Shown piece after piece: positions 15,483 to 23,508 of a DNA stretch of 28,733 nt. The stretch's first letter is position 1; each line of letters starts with the position of its first letter. Source of the stretch: an uncultured Leptotrichia sp. Its GTDB lineage: Bacteria; Fusobacteriota; Fusobacteriia; Fusobacteriales; Leptotrichiaceae. A program made the position numbers and the translations under genes. The notes below the pieces were generated by a model. The model was not told the DNA's origin, searched no databases, and saw nothing but the letters and a program-made list of their open reading frames with translations. The stretch covers positions 1 to 28,733 of the forward strand of contig CALIJH010000092.1 of the NCBI GenBank assembly GCA_938017765.1, read 5' to 3'.

Positions 15483-17777
15483 TTATTTCATAAAATCAGG
15501 AATTTCTATTTTCTTTTCTTCTTTTTTTTCTGAAATTTCACTGTCCATTTCAGGCAGATGCTCCGTTTCTGTAACACCATTTTTATCATTTTCTTTGTCT
15601 GAATGGTTATTTTTATTTTCCAAAACTAATTCTTTTTTGTTATTAATTTCAATATTGTAATTTTCAGAAGTTTCAACCGACTGCTCTGAAACATTTTCTA
15701 TATTATTTTCAATATTTGAAGAAGAAGACATTGCATTATTCTGTTTATCATTTCCCATATTTTGATCAGTTTCCTCAGAAACATTTTCAACTTTTTGATT
15801 TTCATTTTTCATATTTTCGGAATTTTCTGGGCTTTCGTCATTTTTTTCTTTTTCTTTTTTGAGAATATCTTCAATCGTTACTCCTGATATTATTTTTCTT
15901 ACTTCATCTCCAGTAATAGTTTCTTTTTTCAATAACAGTCCTGCAACACCGTCAAGCTTGTCTCTGTTTTCTTTCAGAGTGTTCAACGTTTTTTCGTATT
16001 CTTCACTCAATATTTTTCTTATTTCCAAATCTATTTCTCTTACAGTTTCATTACTTTTATTGGACACAAAACTAAATTCATCTTCCGAATTTTCAAGATT
16101 AACAGGACCAAGCACCTTACTCATTCCTACACTTTCTACATACATTCTTGCAAGTCTTGTCGCATGCTTTATATCCGCATAAGCTCCCGTACTTATATCA
16201 TCCAGCACTAATTCTTCAGCTGCTCTTCCCCCGAAAGCAACTTTTATTTTAGCCAATATTTCTTTACTTGCAATTACAAGTTTTTCTTCAGGCAGAGGCA
16301 TCATAAATCCTCCCGCATCCCCTCTCGGTATTATAGTTACTTTATGAACAGGGTCGGCTCCCGGAGTAAGTTCACTCATAACTGCATGACCACCCTCATG
16401 ATAAGCAAGAAGTCTTTTTTCTTCAGGTTTGATTATTTTACTTTTTTGTCCTAATCCCATTCCTATCTTATCGACCGCTTCATCCAAATCTTCCATTGTA
16501 ATTGTATCCGACGCCCTTCTTGCAGCCAATATTGCTGCTTCATTCAACAGGTTCGCCAAATCCGCTCCCACAAATCCGGGTGTTATTTTCGCAATATCTT
16601 CAAGTTTTACATCATCAGATAATTTTTTATTTTTCGCATGTACTTTTAATATAGCAATTCTTCCCTCCAAATCAGGAGCGTCTACATTTATTCTACGGTC
16701 AAATCTTCCCGCTCTCAACAGTGCGGGGTCAAGTATATCTTCCCTGTTTGTTGCGGCAATGACAATTACTTTTGTATCTGTTTCAAATCCGTCCATTTCT
16801 ACAAGAAGCTGATTTAATGTCTGCTCTCTTTCATCATTGCTCCCGCTGTTTTTACCGGTACTTCTTCTTCTACCGATAGCGTCTATTTCATCTATGAATA
16901 TTATGGACGGTGTAGTAGATTTTGCTTTTTCAAATAAATCCCTTACTCTTGAAGCTCCAACTCCTACAAACATCTCTACAAATTCCGACCCTGAAATAGT
17001 GTAAAATGAAGCTCCCGACTCTCCTGCTACAGCTTTTGCAAGTAATGTTTTTCCTGTTCCCGGTCTACCAAGCAGCAATACTCCTTTAGGAACTCTTGCT
17101 CCTGCTTTTGTATATTTTTCAGGATTTTTAAGGAAGTCCACTACTTCTTTTAATTCCTCTTTTGCTCCGTCAACTCCTGCTACATCGTCAAATTTTACTT
17201 CGGGTTTTTTATCAAGTTTATCCGCTCTCGATTTTCCAAAGCCGAATATATTTCCCGGTCCTCCGCCTTGGGACCCGCTCATTAATTTTCTACTAAAATA
17301 TATTATTATTCCTATCATTAAAATTATGGGTAATACATTAATTATAAACATAAGAAATAATCCCGATGATGACGGCTCGGAAACTTTCAGTCCAACTTTT
17401 TTATCTTCCAGAGCTTTAACGATAATAGGGTCATCTCCTACCCTGTCAGTTATTTTTCTCGTAACATATATTATATCCTTTTTATTTTCTTTTACATTTG
17501 CTATCAGTTTATCATCTTTTTCAACAATTTCTTTAATTGAACCATTTTTTATTTTTGTTATAAATTCACTATAATTAATTTCTTTTTTTTGCTGAAAATA
17601 ATCCTGAACATTTCCGCTCCAGAAAAATAAGAAAGCCAATACTATCAATATAATAAAGGCTAAGACTGAAGATGAGCCGAACGGGGACTTATCTCCATTT
17701 GTACCTCTTTTTCTGTTATTATCCCTTCTCAGTTCTTCCAATCGTTTTTTTATATCATTCTTATTTTTATCGTCCAT
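15483..17777 (-). CDS. ftsH: ATP-dependent zinc metalloprotease FtsH
   Basis: FtsH is the membrane-anchored AAA+ protease that degrades misfolded and regulatory membrane proteins. From the ATG at 17777 it is 764 residues, well above the usual 610-650. Two transmembrane helices lie at about 36-54 and 138-163 with an exported domain between them. The AAA domain has Walker A GRPGTGKT (237-244), Walker B IIFIDEID (292-299) and LRAGRFDRR (354-362). The protease has zinc motif HEGGH (460-464) and third ligand D535 (STGAYADIKHAT). About 130 extra C-terminal residues are low-complexity (Asn, Glu, Lys, Ser) and end IEIPDFMK. The start ATG follows GGGAGG; the frame extends four codons further to a TTG. 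It overlaps the tilS end by 11 bases. Confidence 0.96.
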   Translation of the reverse strand: MDDKNKNDIKKRLEELRRDNNRKRGTNGDKSPFGSSSVLAFIILIVLAFLFFWSGNVQDYFQQKKEINYSEFITKIKNGSIKEIVEKDDKLIANVKENKKDIIYVTRKITDRVGDDPIIVKALEDKKVGLKVSEPSSSGLFLMFIINVLPIILMIGIIIYFSRKLMSGSQGGGPGNIFGFGKSRADKLDKKPEVKFDDVAGVDGAKEELKEVVDFLKNPEKYTKAGARVPKGVLLLGRPGTGKTLLAKAVAGESGASFYTISGSEFVEMFVGVGASRVRDLFEKAKSTTPSIIFIDEIDAIGRRRSTGKNSGSNDEREQTLNQLLVEMDGFETDTKVIVIAATNREDILDPALLRAGRFDRRINVDAPDLEGRIAILKVHAKNKKLSDDVKLEDIAKITPGFVGADLANLLNEAAILAARRASDTITMEDLDEAVDKIGMGLGQKSKIIKPEEKRLLAYHEGGHAVMSELTPGADPVHKVTIIPRGDAGGFMMPLPEEKLVIASKEILAKIKVAFGGRAAEELVLDDISTGAYADIKHATRLARMYVESVGMSKVLGPVNLENSEDEFSFVSNKSNETVREIDLEIRKILSEEYEKTLNTLKENRDKLDGVAGLLLKKETITGDEVRKIISGVTIEDILKKEKEKNDESPENSENMKNENQKVENVSEETDQNMGNDKQNNAMSSSSNIENNIENVSEQSVETSENYNIEINNKKELVLENKNNHSDKENDKNGVTETEHLPEMDSEISEKKEEKKIEIPDFMK

Positions 17778-19167
17778 TTTTCCTCCCAATTATTAACATC
17801 TTTTCGTTACCTGCAATTGTATTTATTTTTTCTTCTTCTATCTTTCTTAATTTTATAGAAAAATTCAAGTCTCCTACTGCTAATATTTCCTTATTATTCA
17901 AGTTTTCAAATTCAATTATAGGAATTGTATCTCTTTCCCATTTTGAAATTTTTTTATCTATTAATATTTTTTTTACTTTTTTATGTCCCAAATTATTTAA
18001 TAATATTTTATCTCCTTCTCTTCTTTTTCTTATAATTATCTGATTTATAGTATTAATGCTATTTTCAACAAATTTTAGAAAAATATAACTTGTATCTTTG
18101 TTATTATAGAAAATTTCATTACTCATTTTGGATTTATCATACAAATATATGGTGTAATTGTACCATTCTATACTTTGATTTATCTTTAAAACTTTTATAT
18201 TATTATCTTCATTTTCAGAATTTTTTTCTTTTTCCGTTTTTTTAATAATTTCCGTTTTTTCAATGATTTTTAAATTCCCATACTCATTTCTTAAAAATCT
18301 GTTATTCCCCAGATTAAATTCTTTTGAACCTTTTATATCTGCATTTCCGTCTTCTTTAAAAATACTATTGTAAATCTGATTTATTTTTCTTCTGCTTATT
18401 TCCACCTTGTTATCTTTTAGATATTCTACAAAATTTTCTTTAGTTTCTCTTTCATTTTCTTTATTACTTATTTCTAAATCGTTTATCTCTAAAATAAGGT
18501 CGTCTATTTTTTCCCTGAAATTCGGATTTACTTTTGAAAACAATGGAAAAATCTTATTTCTTATATAATTTCTTGTATATTCATTTTCTTCATTGGTATA
18601 GTCTTTTATATATTCTTCTTCATTGAATTTCAAACAATCCAATATTTCTTTTTTTTCAAAAGAGAGAATAGGTCTTATTATATTTCCTCTTATTTCAGGA
18701 ATACTTTTGAGTCCTTTTACAGATGTACCTCTCAAAAGCCTGAATACAAATGTTTCAGCATTGTCATCAAGATTATGTCCTGTAGCAATTTTATTATATC
18801 CTATATTATTCAAAGTTTCTTCCAACGTTAAATATCTCAATTCCCGTGCTGCAAGTTCTATGGATTTTCTATTTTTAGCAGCATAATCGTTCACATTTAC
18901 ACTTTTTATATATAAAGGGCTATCATTTTTTTCAGAAAAATTTTTTGCAAATTTCAAATCATTTTCCACGTCATACCTTAAGTTATGATTTACATATAAC
19001 AACGACAGTTCGAGAAAGTAATCAACTTTTAGGAAAGACAAGACCCGATATAGAAATACCGAATCGGGTCCGCCTGAAAAAGCAATCAATATTTTATCAT
19101 TTTTTCTAATAAAACTGCTTTTTTTTAAATTATTTACTTTCTCTTTCAACTTGCCAAAATCAAACAT
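17767..19167 (-). CDS. tilS: tRNA(Ile)-lysidine synthase TilS
   Basis: TilS attaches lysine to C34 of the CAU-anticodon tRNA-Ile, so that it reads AUA codons. These are very common in this AT-rich genome, which makes the enzyme essential in practice. The protein is 466 residues with the PP-loop SGGPDS at residues 31-36, and LYVNHNLR and ATGHNLDDNAETFVFRLLRGT as family motifs. The C-terminal part contains the RKRREGDKILLNNLGHKKVKKILIDKKI segment of the TilS C domain. AGAGGA precedes the ATG. It lies between mltG and ftsH; tilS next to ftsH is a common arrangement, but the hpt gene often found between them is absent. Confidence 0.95.
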   Translation of the reverse strand: MFDFGKLKEKVNNLKKSSFIRKNDKILIAFSGGPDSVFLYRVLSFLKVDYFLELSLLYVNHNLRYDVENDLKFAKNFSEKNDSPLYIKSVNVNDYAAKNRKSIELAARELRYLTLEETLNNIGYNKIATGHNLDDNAETFVFRLLRGTSVKGLKSIPEIRGNIIRPILSFEKKEILDCLKFNEEEYIKDYTNEENEYTRNYIRNKIFPLFSKVNPNFREKIDDLILEINDLEISNKENERETKENFVEYLKDNKVEISRRKINQIYNSIFKEDGNADIKGSKEFNLGNNRFLRNEYGNLKIIEKTEIIKKTEKEKNSENEDNNIKVLKINQSIEWYNYTIYLYDKSKMSNEIFYNNKDTSYIFLKFVENSINTINQIIIRKRREGDKILLNNLGHKKVKKILIDKKISKWERDTIPIIEFENLNNKEILAVGDLNFSIKLRKIEEEKINTIAGNEKMLIIGRKNGR

Positions 19168-19184
19168 TTTTTTCCTCTATTCTT

Positions 19185-20135
19185 TTATTTTAACTGCCCT
19201 GTTTCTTTTCTTTTTTGTATATGCTCATCATGAGTTTTGGAGTAATAAGTCTTTCCTTTATAAGTGAAAAAGAAAAGATTATCTGTAACTTCAGCTTTTT
19301 CCACTGCCTGAAAAGTATCAAAAGGAGGGTTTCCTATAGGAGTGGGAGGTAATCCTTTGACTTTATAGGAATTATAAGGAGATTCTTTGGACTTCAGTTC
19401 TCCTTTTAATGCCTGTCTACCCAACTCATATTTCAATGTAGCATCCGACTCCAGTTTCATATCTATTTTAAGACGTTTTATAAATACCCCTGCTACTTTA
19501 GGTTTATCAGCTGCATCGGAAACTTCCGCTTCGACAATGGAAGCCAATTTTAGCTGGTCATAAAATTTGTTTTTATCAGGATATTTTTCAGGCGGAAATT
19601 TTTTCAAAAATTCACTTAAAACTGTTTTTATTACTTGTTTTGTTGTAACTCCCTCAGGGAAAATATATGTTTCAGGATAAAAATACCCTTCAAAATTATT
19701 GTTTTCATGGGGATAAGGAAAGTTTATCTCTTTTAGTGCTGCGTCAATTTCTGCTTCAGTTCCCAATCCAAGTGCATTTATTCTCTCATAAACCTGTTTT
19801 TTCGTAAATCCTTCAGGAATAGTAAGTCTTACTCCGTTAGATTCTTTATTTTGTATTTTTCTTACTATTTCATATCTCGAATATTTTCCGTTAAATCTAT
19901 ATGTTCCTATTTTTAAATTTGAAGAATTTCCTGTTATTTTCAGATATATTTTGTCAATCATTTCGTAATTCAGCCCTAATTCTTTATATATCTGCTGAAA
20001 ACTTTTGCCTTTTGTTATATTCACATTCTTGTTTTTATAATCTTTCTTTACCATAAAAAAACTATATACAAATATTAAATTCACAATGATAAATACACTT
20101 ATAAATACATTAAATGCTATGAGTATTTTTTTCAT
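19185..20135 (-). CDS. mltG: endolytic murein transglycosylase MltG (YceG-like)
   Basis: MltG cuts nascent peptidoglycan strands at the membrane and is thought to release or terminate them. The 316-residue protein has one N-terminal transmembrane helix (about 5-28), a LysM-like subdomain (about 38-100) and the catalytic domain. The catalytic Glu is E202 in LASIVEAEV, equivalent to the Glu of ASIVEKE in the E. coli enzyme. GVFIKRLKIDMKLESDATLKY matches the usual VFINRL...LQ.DPT..Y, with Q-to-E and P-to-A changes. PTPIGNP is conserved. AGGAGG precedes the ATG. It is followed after 17 bases by tilS and is preceded by the lipocalin-like gene. Confidence 0.94.
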   Translation of the reverse strand: MKKILIAFNVFISVFIIVNLIFVYSFFMVKKDYKNKNVNITKGKSFQQIYKELGLNYEMIDKIYLKITGNSSNLKIGTYRFNGKYSRYEIVRKIQNKESNGVRLTIPEGFTKKQVYERINALGLGTEAEIDAALKEINFPYPHENNNFEGYFYPETYIFPEGVTTKQVIKTVLSEFLKKFPPEKYPDKNKFYDQLKLASIVEAEVSDAADKPKVAGVFIKRLKIDMKLESDATLKYELGRQALKGELKSKESPYNSYKVKGLPPTPIGNPPFDTFQAVEKAEVTDNLFFFTYKGKTYYSKTHDEHIQKRKETGQLK

Positions 20136-20181
20136 ATTCCTCCTATTTTCTTTCTTTTGTTTTATGTTTTTTTATACTTTA

Positions 20182-20213
20182 TATCTTATTATTCTTTTAT
20201 CTTATTATTTTAT
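20182..20213. repeat. short tandem repeat before mltG
   Basis: Two adjacent 16-base units, TATCTTATTATTCTTT and TATCTTATTATTTTAT, lie in the 91-base space between the lipocalin-like gene and mltG. No terminator is seen here, so read-through is likely. The repeat may simply reflect AT-rich slippage. Confidence 0.5.
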
Positions 20214-20226
20214 CATTTATTCAAAT

Positions 20227-21102
20227 CTAATCTATCTGAAAATAAGATTCTAAATTTTGATTCAATCTTTCTTCTATTTTCTTTGCTCTTTTTTCCTGTT
20301 CCGCTTTCTCAATTTCCGCTCTTTCTTTATCAGGCGATTTCAATTTGCTGTTATAAGCAACATCTCTCAAATCCTGATTTTCATTTATTATTTTTTCGTA
20401 TTTTTCTTTTTCTTCTCCCGTTAATCTTATCTTACCGTCGGAATATCTGGAAAATACTCTTAAAGTATTGTCATTTTGAAATTTTATAATCATATACTTA
20501 TATTCGGGGTCAAAATAGACTACTTCATTTTTATATGCCTTGAAACGACTTTTTTGGGTTTCAAGATATACTTTTCCTTTTGTTTCTTTTATCCATGCCC
20601 TTTCCTTATCTTCGTTCCAAATATTTTTCAAAGAGTCATAATACATTTTATTTATTTTGTATCCGCTTTCTTCCTGATTAAAAATATATTTAATATTTTT
20701 GTATTCAGCTTCCTTTCTACTTGTTGTTTTTATGAGATACCAGTCTCCGTAAGACATCGGTACATAAAATCTTAAAACAGGATTTATCTTTTTATCCAGC
20801 TTATTTATAGCTCTTTCAAGTTTACTCTGCTTTTTTGCTTTTACTTCTTTTTCATCAATTATTTTATCCAGATAGATAAGTTTTTCATTGTCTTTTTCAG
20901 ACTGTTCATCTTCATCATAATCATTTTCAGATTCTGTTTCATTTTCCTGAATTATTTCAACTTCTACCGTTTCTTTCCGTTGATTTATATTTTTTATCCC
21001 GTTATTCTTATTTACTGCTTTTCCAAATATCAATATTGAAAACAAAATGAAAATCAACAATCTATATGAATTATTTATTTTCAAACTTTTCACCTTTTTC
21101 AT
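20227..21102 (-). CDS. membrane-anchored protein with a lipocalin-like core
   Basis: This 291-residue protein has an N-terminal hydrophobic segment (about 13-30) serving as signal anchor, then an acidic stretch (about 48-73). The core (about 113-245) resembles a bacterial lipocalin of the Blc type. It has the GDWY motif (119-122) at the first strand, a run of alternating strands (YKINKMYYDSL, RAWIKETKGKVYL, VVYFDPEYKYMIIKF) and LRVFSR (214-219) near the end, like YLWILSR of Blc. A charged helix ends the protein. Lipocalins bind hydrophobic ligands and Blc sits at the outer membrane; this role is inferred. A TTG at 21084 with AAGGTG upstream is an alternative start, because the ATG at 21102 has no clear ribosome site. 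Confidence 0.6.
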   Translation of the reverse strand: MKKVKSLKINNSYRLLIFILFSILIFGKAVNKNNGIKNINQRKETVEVEIIQENETESENDYDEDEQSEKDNEKLIYLDKIIDEKEVKAKKQSKLERAINKLDKKINPVLRFYVPMSYGDWYLIKTTSRKEAEYKNIKYIFNQEESGYKINKMYYDSLKNIWNEDKERAWIKETKGKVYLETQKSRFKAYKNEVVYFDPEYKYMIIKFQNDNTLRVFSRYSDGKIRLTGEEKEKYEKIINENQDLRDVAYNSKLKSPDKERAEIEKAEQEKRAKKIEERLNQNLESYFQID

Positions 21103-21118
21103 TTCAAAATTTTCTATA

Positions 21119-21147
21119 ATTATAGCATATATAGACTTTTTTATAAA
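21119..21147 (-). promoter_or_regulatory. promoter of the lipocalin-like gene and mltG operon
   Basis: TATAAT (21119-21124, minus strand) preceded by TGC forms an extended -10, with TTTATA at 21142-21147 as a weak -35 at 17 bases. The start site near 21112 lies only about 10 bases before the annotated ATG and about 28 before the alternative TTG start. Confidence 0.6.
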
Positions 21148-21227
21148 GTATATTATTGTATTTCAATTAAAAATAGTTACAATTCCTTTCATTTAAAACA
21201 ATATCTACATTTTTGATATTATAACTG

Positions 21228-21256
21228 TTGCATTTTTTATTAAAAACAAGTACAAT
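21228..21256 (+). promoter_or_regulatory. promoter of the CapA-family gene
   Basis: TTGCAT (21228-21233), 17 bases and TACAAT (21251-21256) are on the plus strand, with the start site expected near 21263. A strong CAGGAGGAG ribosome site follows before the ATG at 21284. It is divergent from the promoter at 21119-21147. Confidence 0.7.
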
Positions 21257-21283
21257 ACTTTATCAATATTCAGGAGGAGTTTA

Positions 21284-22438
21284 ATGAAAGGAAAAAATAT
21301 AAAATTACTGTTTAATTTTATTCTTTTAGTGTGTTTATTATATTCATGCGGTCAAAAATCAGATGATATTCAAAAAAAAGAAACGGATAGAAATGTTCAG
21401 GAAAAAGAAGATAAAAAGCCTGAAAACAAAGACAAAAACGAAGATAATATTTCCAAAAGAGAAATTACAATTATCGGTGTAGGAGATATTATGCTCGGGA
21501 GTAACTATCCCGAATTATCCCTGCTCCCAAAAAATAATGCCAATATTTTGGAAAATACCGAAAACATTTTAAAAGAAGCTGATATTACAATCGGTAATCT
21601 GGAAGGAACACTTTTTGATGCAGGAGGAACCCCTAAAAAATGTTCCGACCCAAAAGTCTGCTATTTGTTCAGGACACCTTCAAAATATGGAGAATATCTA
21701 AAAAAAGCAGGATTTGATTATCTAAGTATTGCCAATAATCACAGTAATGACTTTGGTGCTGAGGGAATTAAAAAAACTATGACTAATCTTGATAATCTTG
21801 CAATCAAATATTCAGGAATAAAAGAAAAAGCTGAATTTGCTCTATTGGAAAAAGACGGAATAAAATATGGCTTTGTATCTTTTGCACCTAACAGCAGGAC
21901 TGTGAATATAAATGATCATGAATATGCTTCAAATCTTATAAAATCAGTAAAAGAAAAATCCGATATACTTATTGTTATGTTTCATGGCGGAGCCGAAGGG
22001 AATAATAGCCAGCACATTACGAGAGAAAAAGAAATTTTTCATGGAGAAAATAGAGGTAATGTGTTTAAATTTGCAAGAATGGCTATAGATTCAGGAGCAG
22101 ATATAGTTTTCGGTCAAGGACCGCATGTTACTCGTGCGATTGAACTGTATAAAGATAAATTTATTTCATACAGTGGAGGAAATTTTGCCACTTACGGAAA
22201 ATTCAACTTAAGCGGACCGAGCGGCATAGCTCCCATATTTAAAATTACTGTTGATAATAAAGGAAATTTTCTCAATGGCGAAATTATTTCTACAAAACAG
22301 TATAAAGGAAGTTTAGGACCATTTATCGATAAAAATAATGAAGTAGTCAAAAAAATAATTTTCCTTAATAAAGCTGATTTTCCTGAAGGAAACGGACTTA
22401 ATGTCTCTCCTGAAGGAAAAATATCAAAAATAAAATAA
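21284..22438 (+). CDS. CapA-family lipoprotein (metallophosphatase fold)
   Basis: This is the only plus-strand gene of the window. The 384-residue protein has a lipoprotein signal with lipobox LYSC (Cys22), then a charged Lys/Glu/Asp linker to about residue 58. The rest is a PGA_cap/CapA domain: GVGDIMLGS with D68, IGNLEGTLF, SIANNHSNDFG, MFHGGAEGN, GQGPHVTRAIELY and SGGNFATYG, which match the metal-site blocks of this metallophosphatase-like family. CapA proteins take part in poly-gamma-glutamate export or capsule anchoring, but many homologues lie outside such operons. No pgsB or pgsC genes are nearby, so the substrate is unknown. It has its own promoter and ends in the large palindrome. 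Confidence 0.9.
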   Translation: MKGKNIKLLFNFILLVCLLYSCGQKSDDIQKKETDRNVQEKEDKKPENKDKNEDNISKREITIIGVGDIMLGSNYPELSLLPKNNANILENTENILKEADITIGNLEGTLFDAGGTPKKCSDPKVCYLFRTPSKYGEYLKKAGFDYLSIANNHSNDFGAEGIKKTMTNLDNLAIKYSGIKEKAEFALLEKDGIKYGFVSFAPNSRTVNINDHEYASNLIKSVKEKSDILIVMFHGGAEGNNSQHITREKEIFHGENRGNVFKFARMAIDSGADIVFGQGPHVTRAIELYKDKFISYSGGNFATYGKFNLSGPSGIAPIFKITVDNKGNFLNGEIISTKQYKGSLGPFIDKNNEVVKKIIFLNKADFPEGNGLNVSPEGKISKIK

Positions 22439-22700
22439 AAAACTATCTTACTGATAGAAGCATAGATAAAATTACTTAAATAAAACTGTAGTAAAAAATA
22501 TATTTATTCATTTAACAAAATTTTACTTATATAAAATGGTCATTCACTAAGAAAAAGTCAAAAACTCGCCTAAAGGCTTAAACAGATGACTTTTTCTAAA
22601 GTTCATTTCCTATTTTATATTGTAAAATTTTGAAGAATTTCATAAATATTATTTTTTACTATGATTTTATTTATGCTTCTATTAATTAAGATAGATTTTT
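22438..22700. repeat. large imperfect palindrome between convergent genes (foldback repeat, copy 2)
   Basis: This fills the 314 bases between the convergent ends of the CapA-family gene and yaaA. The outer arms (about 22438-22528 and 22620-22700) are imperfect reverse complements. CTATCTTA, ATAGAAGCATA.ATAAAAT, TAGTAAAAAATA and AAAATTTTAC occur in order on the left and as complements on the right, with about 14 extra bases on the left. The centre holds a perfect 11-bp stem, AGAAAAAGTCA (22550-22560) with TGACTTTTTCT (22587-22597), around a GCC-TAAA-GGC mini-hairpin. It can act as a bidirectional terminator. The outer arms match copy 1 at 113-260. The rest of this interval (22701-22752) is plain AT-rich sequence. 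Confidence 0.75.
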
Positions 22701-22752
22701 CAAATTTATTTTATTTTCGATATTCTTAAATAATTACTTATTTTCATTCAAT

Positions 22753-23475
22753 TTATATTTCTTTTATATAAATATATTTTTTACCGTCCGACATTTTTTC
22801 ATTATATTTATATTCTTCCAAAGAAATATTTTTCAACTGTTCAATATCAGTTATTCTGTTTTTCACAATATGATTTACTGTAAACCCTCTCATCTTTTTG
22901 GAGTTTGTACTTATCTGCTTCAATTTACCGTCTTTTTTATCATAAAATTCCAAATTGTACATATTTTCTAAATTCAATATTTTGGAATATTCCTTTGAAG
23001 CCAGATTTATTATACATTTCTCATTTTTAAAATAATTATTTATATCTTTTTTCCATAATTCATAAAGCGATTTATTATTAAATATGGAATTTGTCATATC
23101 CAACCTGTATTCTTTTAAAATGCTGAAAGGAGTCAAAATACCGTATAATGCCGATAATATTACAAGATGTTCCTGTGCAAAATTCAGGTCATTTTTATTG
23201 AAATCATTTACGTTCATCATTTTATAGGCAATTCCTGTATAAGTTGAGAGAGCATGTCCATATCCCTCATTTTCAAAATTCCTGTAAAATTTTAACAGTT
23301 TTTCTGCCTGTTCTTTTTTCAGCTTAAATTTCTTCTCAATTTCCGTTTCATTCATTTTAGAAATTTCATTTATAATTTTATCTGTAATATGAGGAAATAG
23401 AGGATTTTTATATTCCTCTATTCCTTTCAGTTTTGATATCTTCTTAGTTTTGCTTGGCGATATTATTATTTTCAT
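22753..23475 (-). CDS. yaaA: YaaA family (DUF328) peroxide-stress protein
   Basis: YaaA of E. coli lowers free intracellular iron and so limits DNA damage under hydrogen peroxide; the fold is a DNA-binding one. The 240-residue protein has the family length and landmarks: MKIIISPSKTKK at the N-terminus, GHALSTYTGIAYKMM, LVILSALYGILTPFSILKEYRLDM, LWKKDINNYF, INLASKEYSKIL and GFTVNHIVKNRI near the end. The ribosome site is weak (AGAAAG). It lies 33 bases after the second DUF3829 lipoprotein gene and is probably the last gene of that transcript. It ends against the large palindrome. Confidence 0.93.
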   Translation of the reverse strand: MKIIISPSKTKKISKLKGIEEYKNPLFPHITDKIINEISKMNETEIEKKFKLKKEQAEKLLKFYRNFENEGYGHALSTYTGIAYKMMNVNDFNKNDLNFAQEHLVILSALYGILTPFSILKEYRLDMTNSIFNNKSLYELWKKDINNYFKNEKCIINLASKEYSKILNLENMYNLEFYDKKDGKLKQISTNSKKMRGFTVNHIVKNRITDIEQLKNISLEEYKYNEKMSDGKKYIYIKEI

Positions 23476-23508
23476 TATTTTTTTCTTTCTAAATTTTATA
23501 TTTGAATT

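Noticed and set aside
17672..18043. Plus-strand frame across the ftsH/tilS junction
   Set aside because: It is antisense to two conserved genes; hydrophobic runs arise from the complement of Lys/Glu-rich codons.
21284..22438. Naming the CapA-family gene as a capsule synthesis gene
   Set aside because: The domain is clear, but no pgsB/pgsC-type partners are present, so a poly-gamma-glutamate role is not supported.
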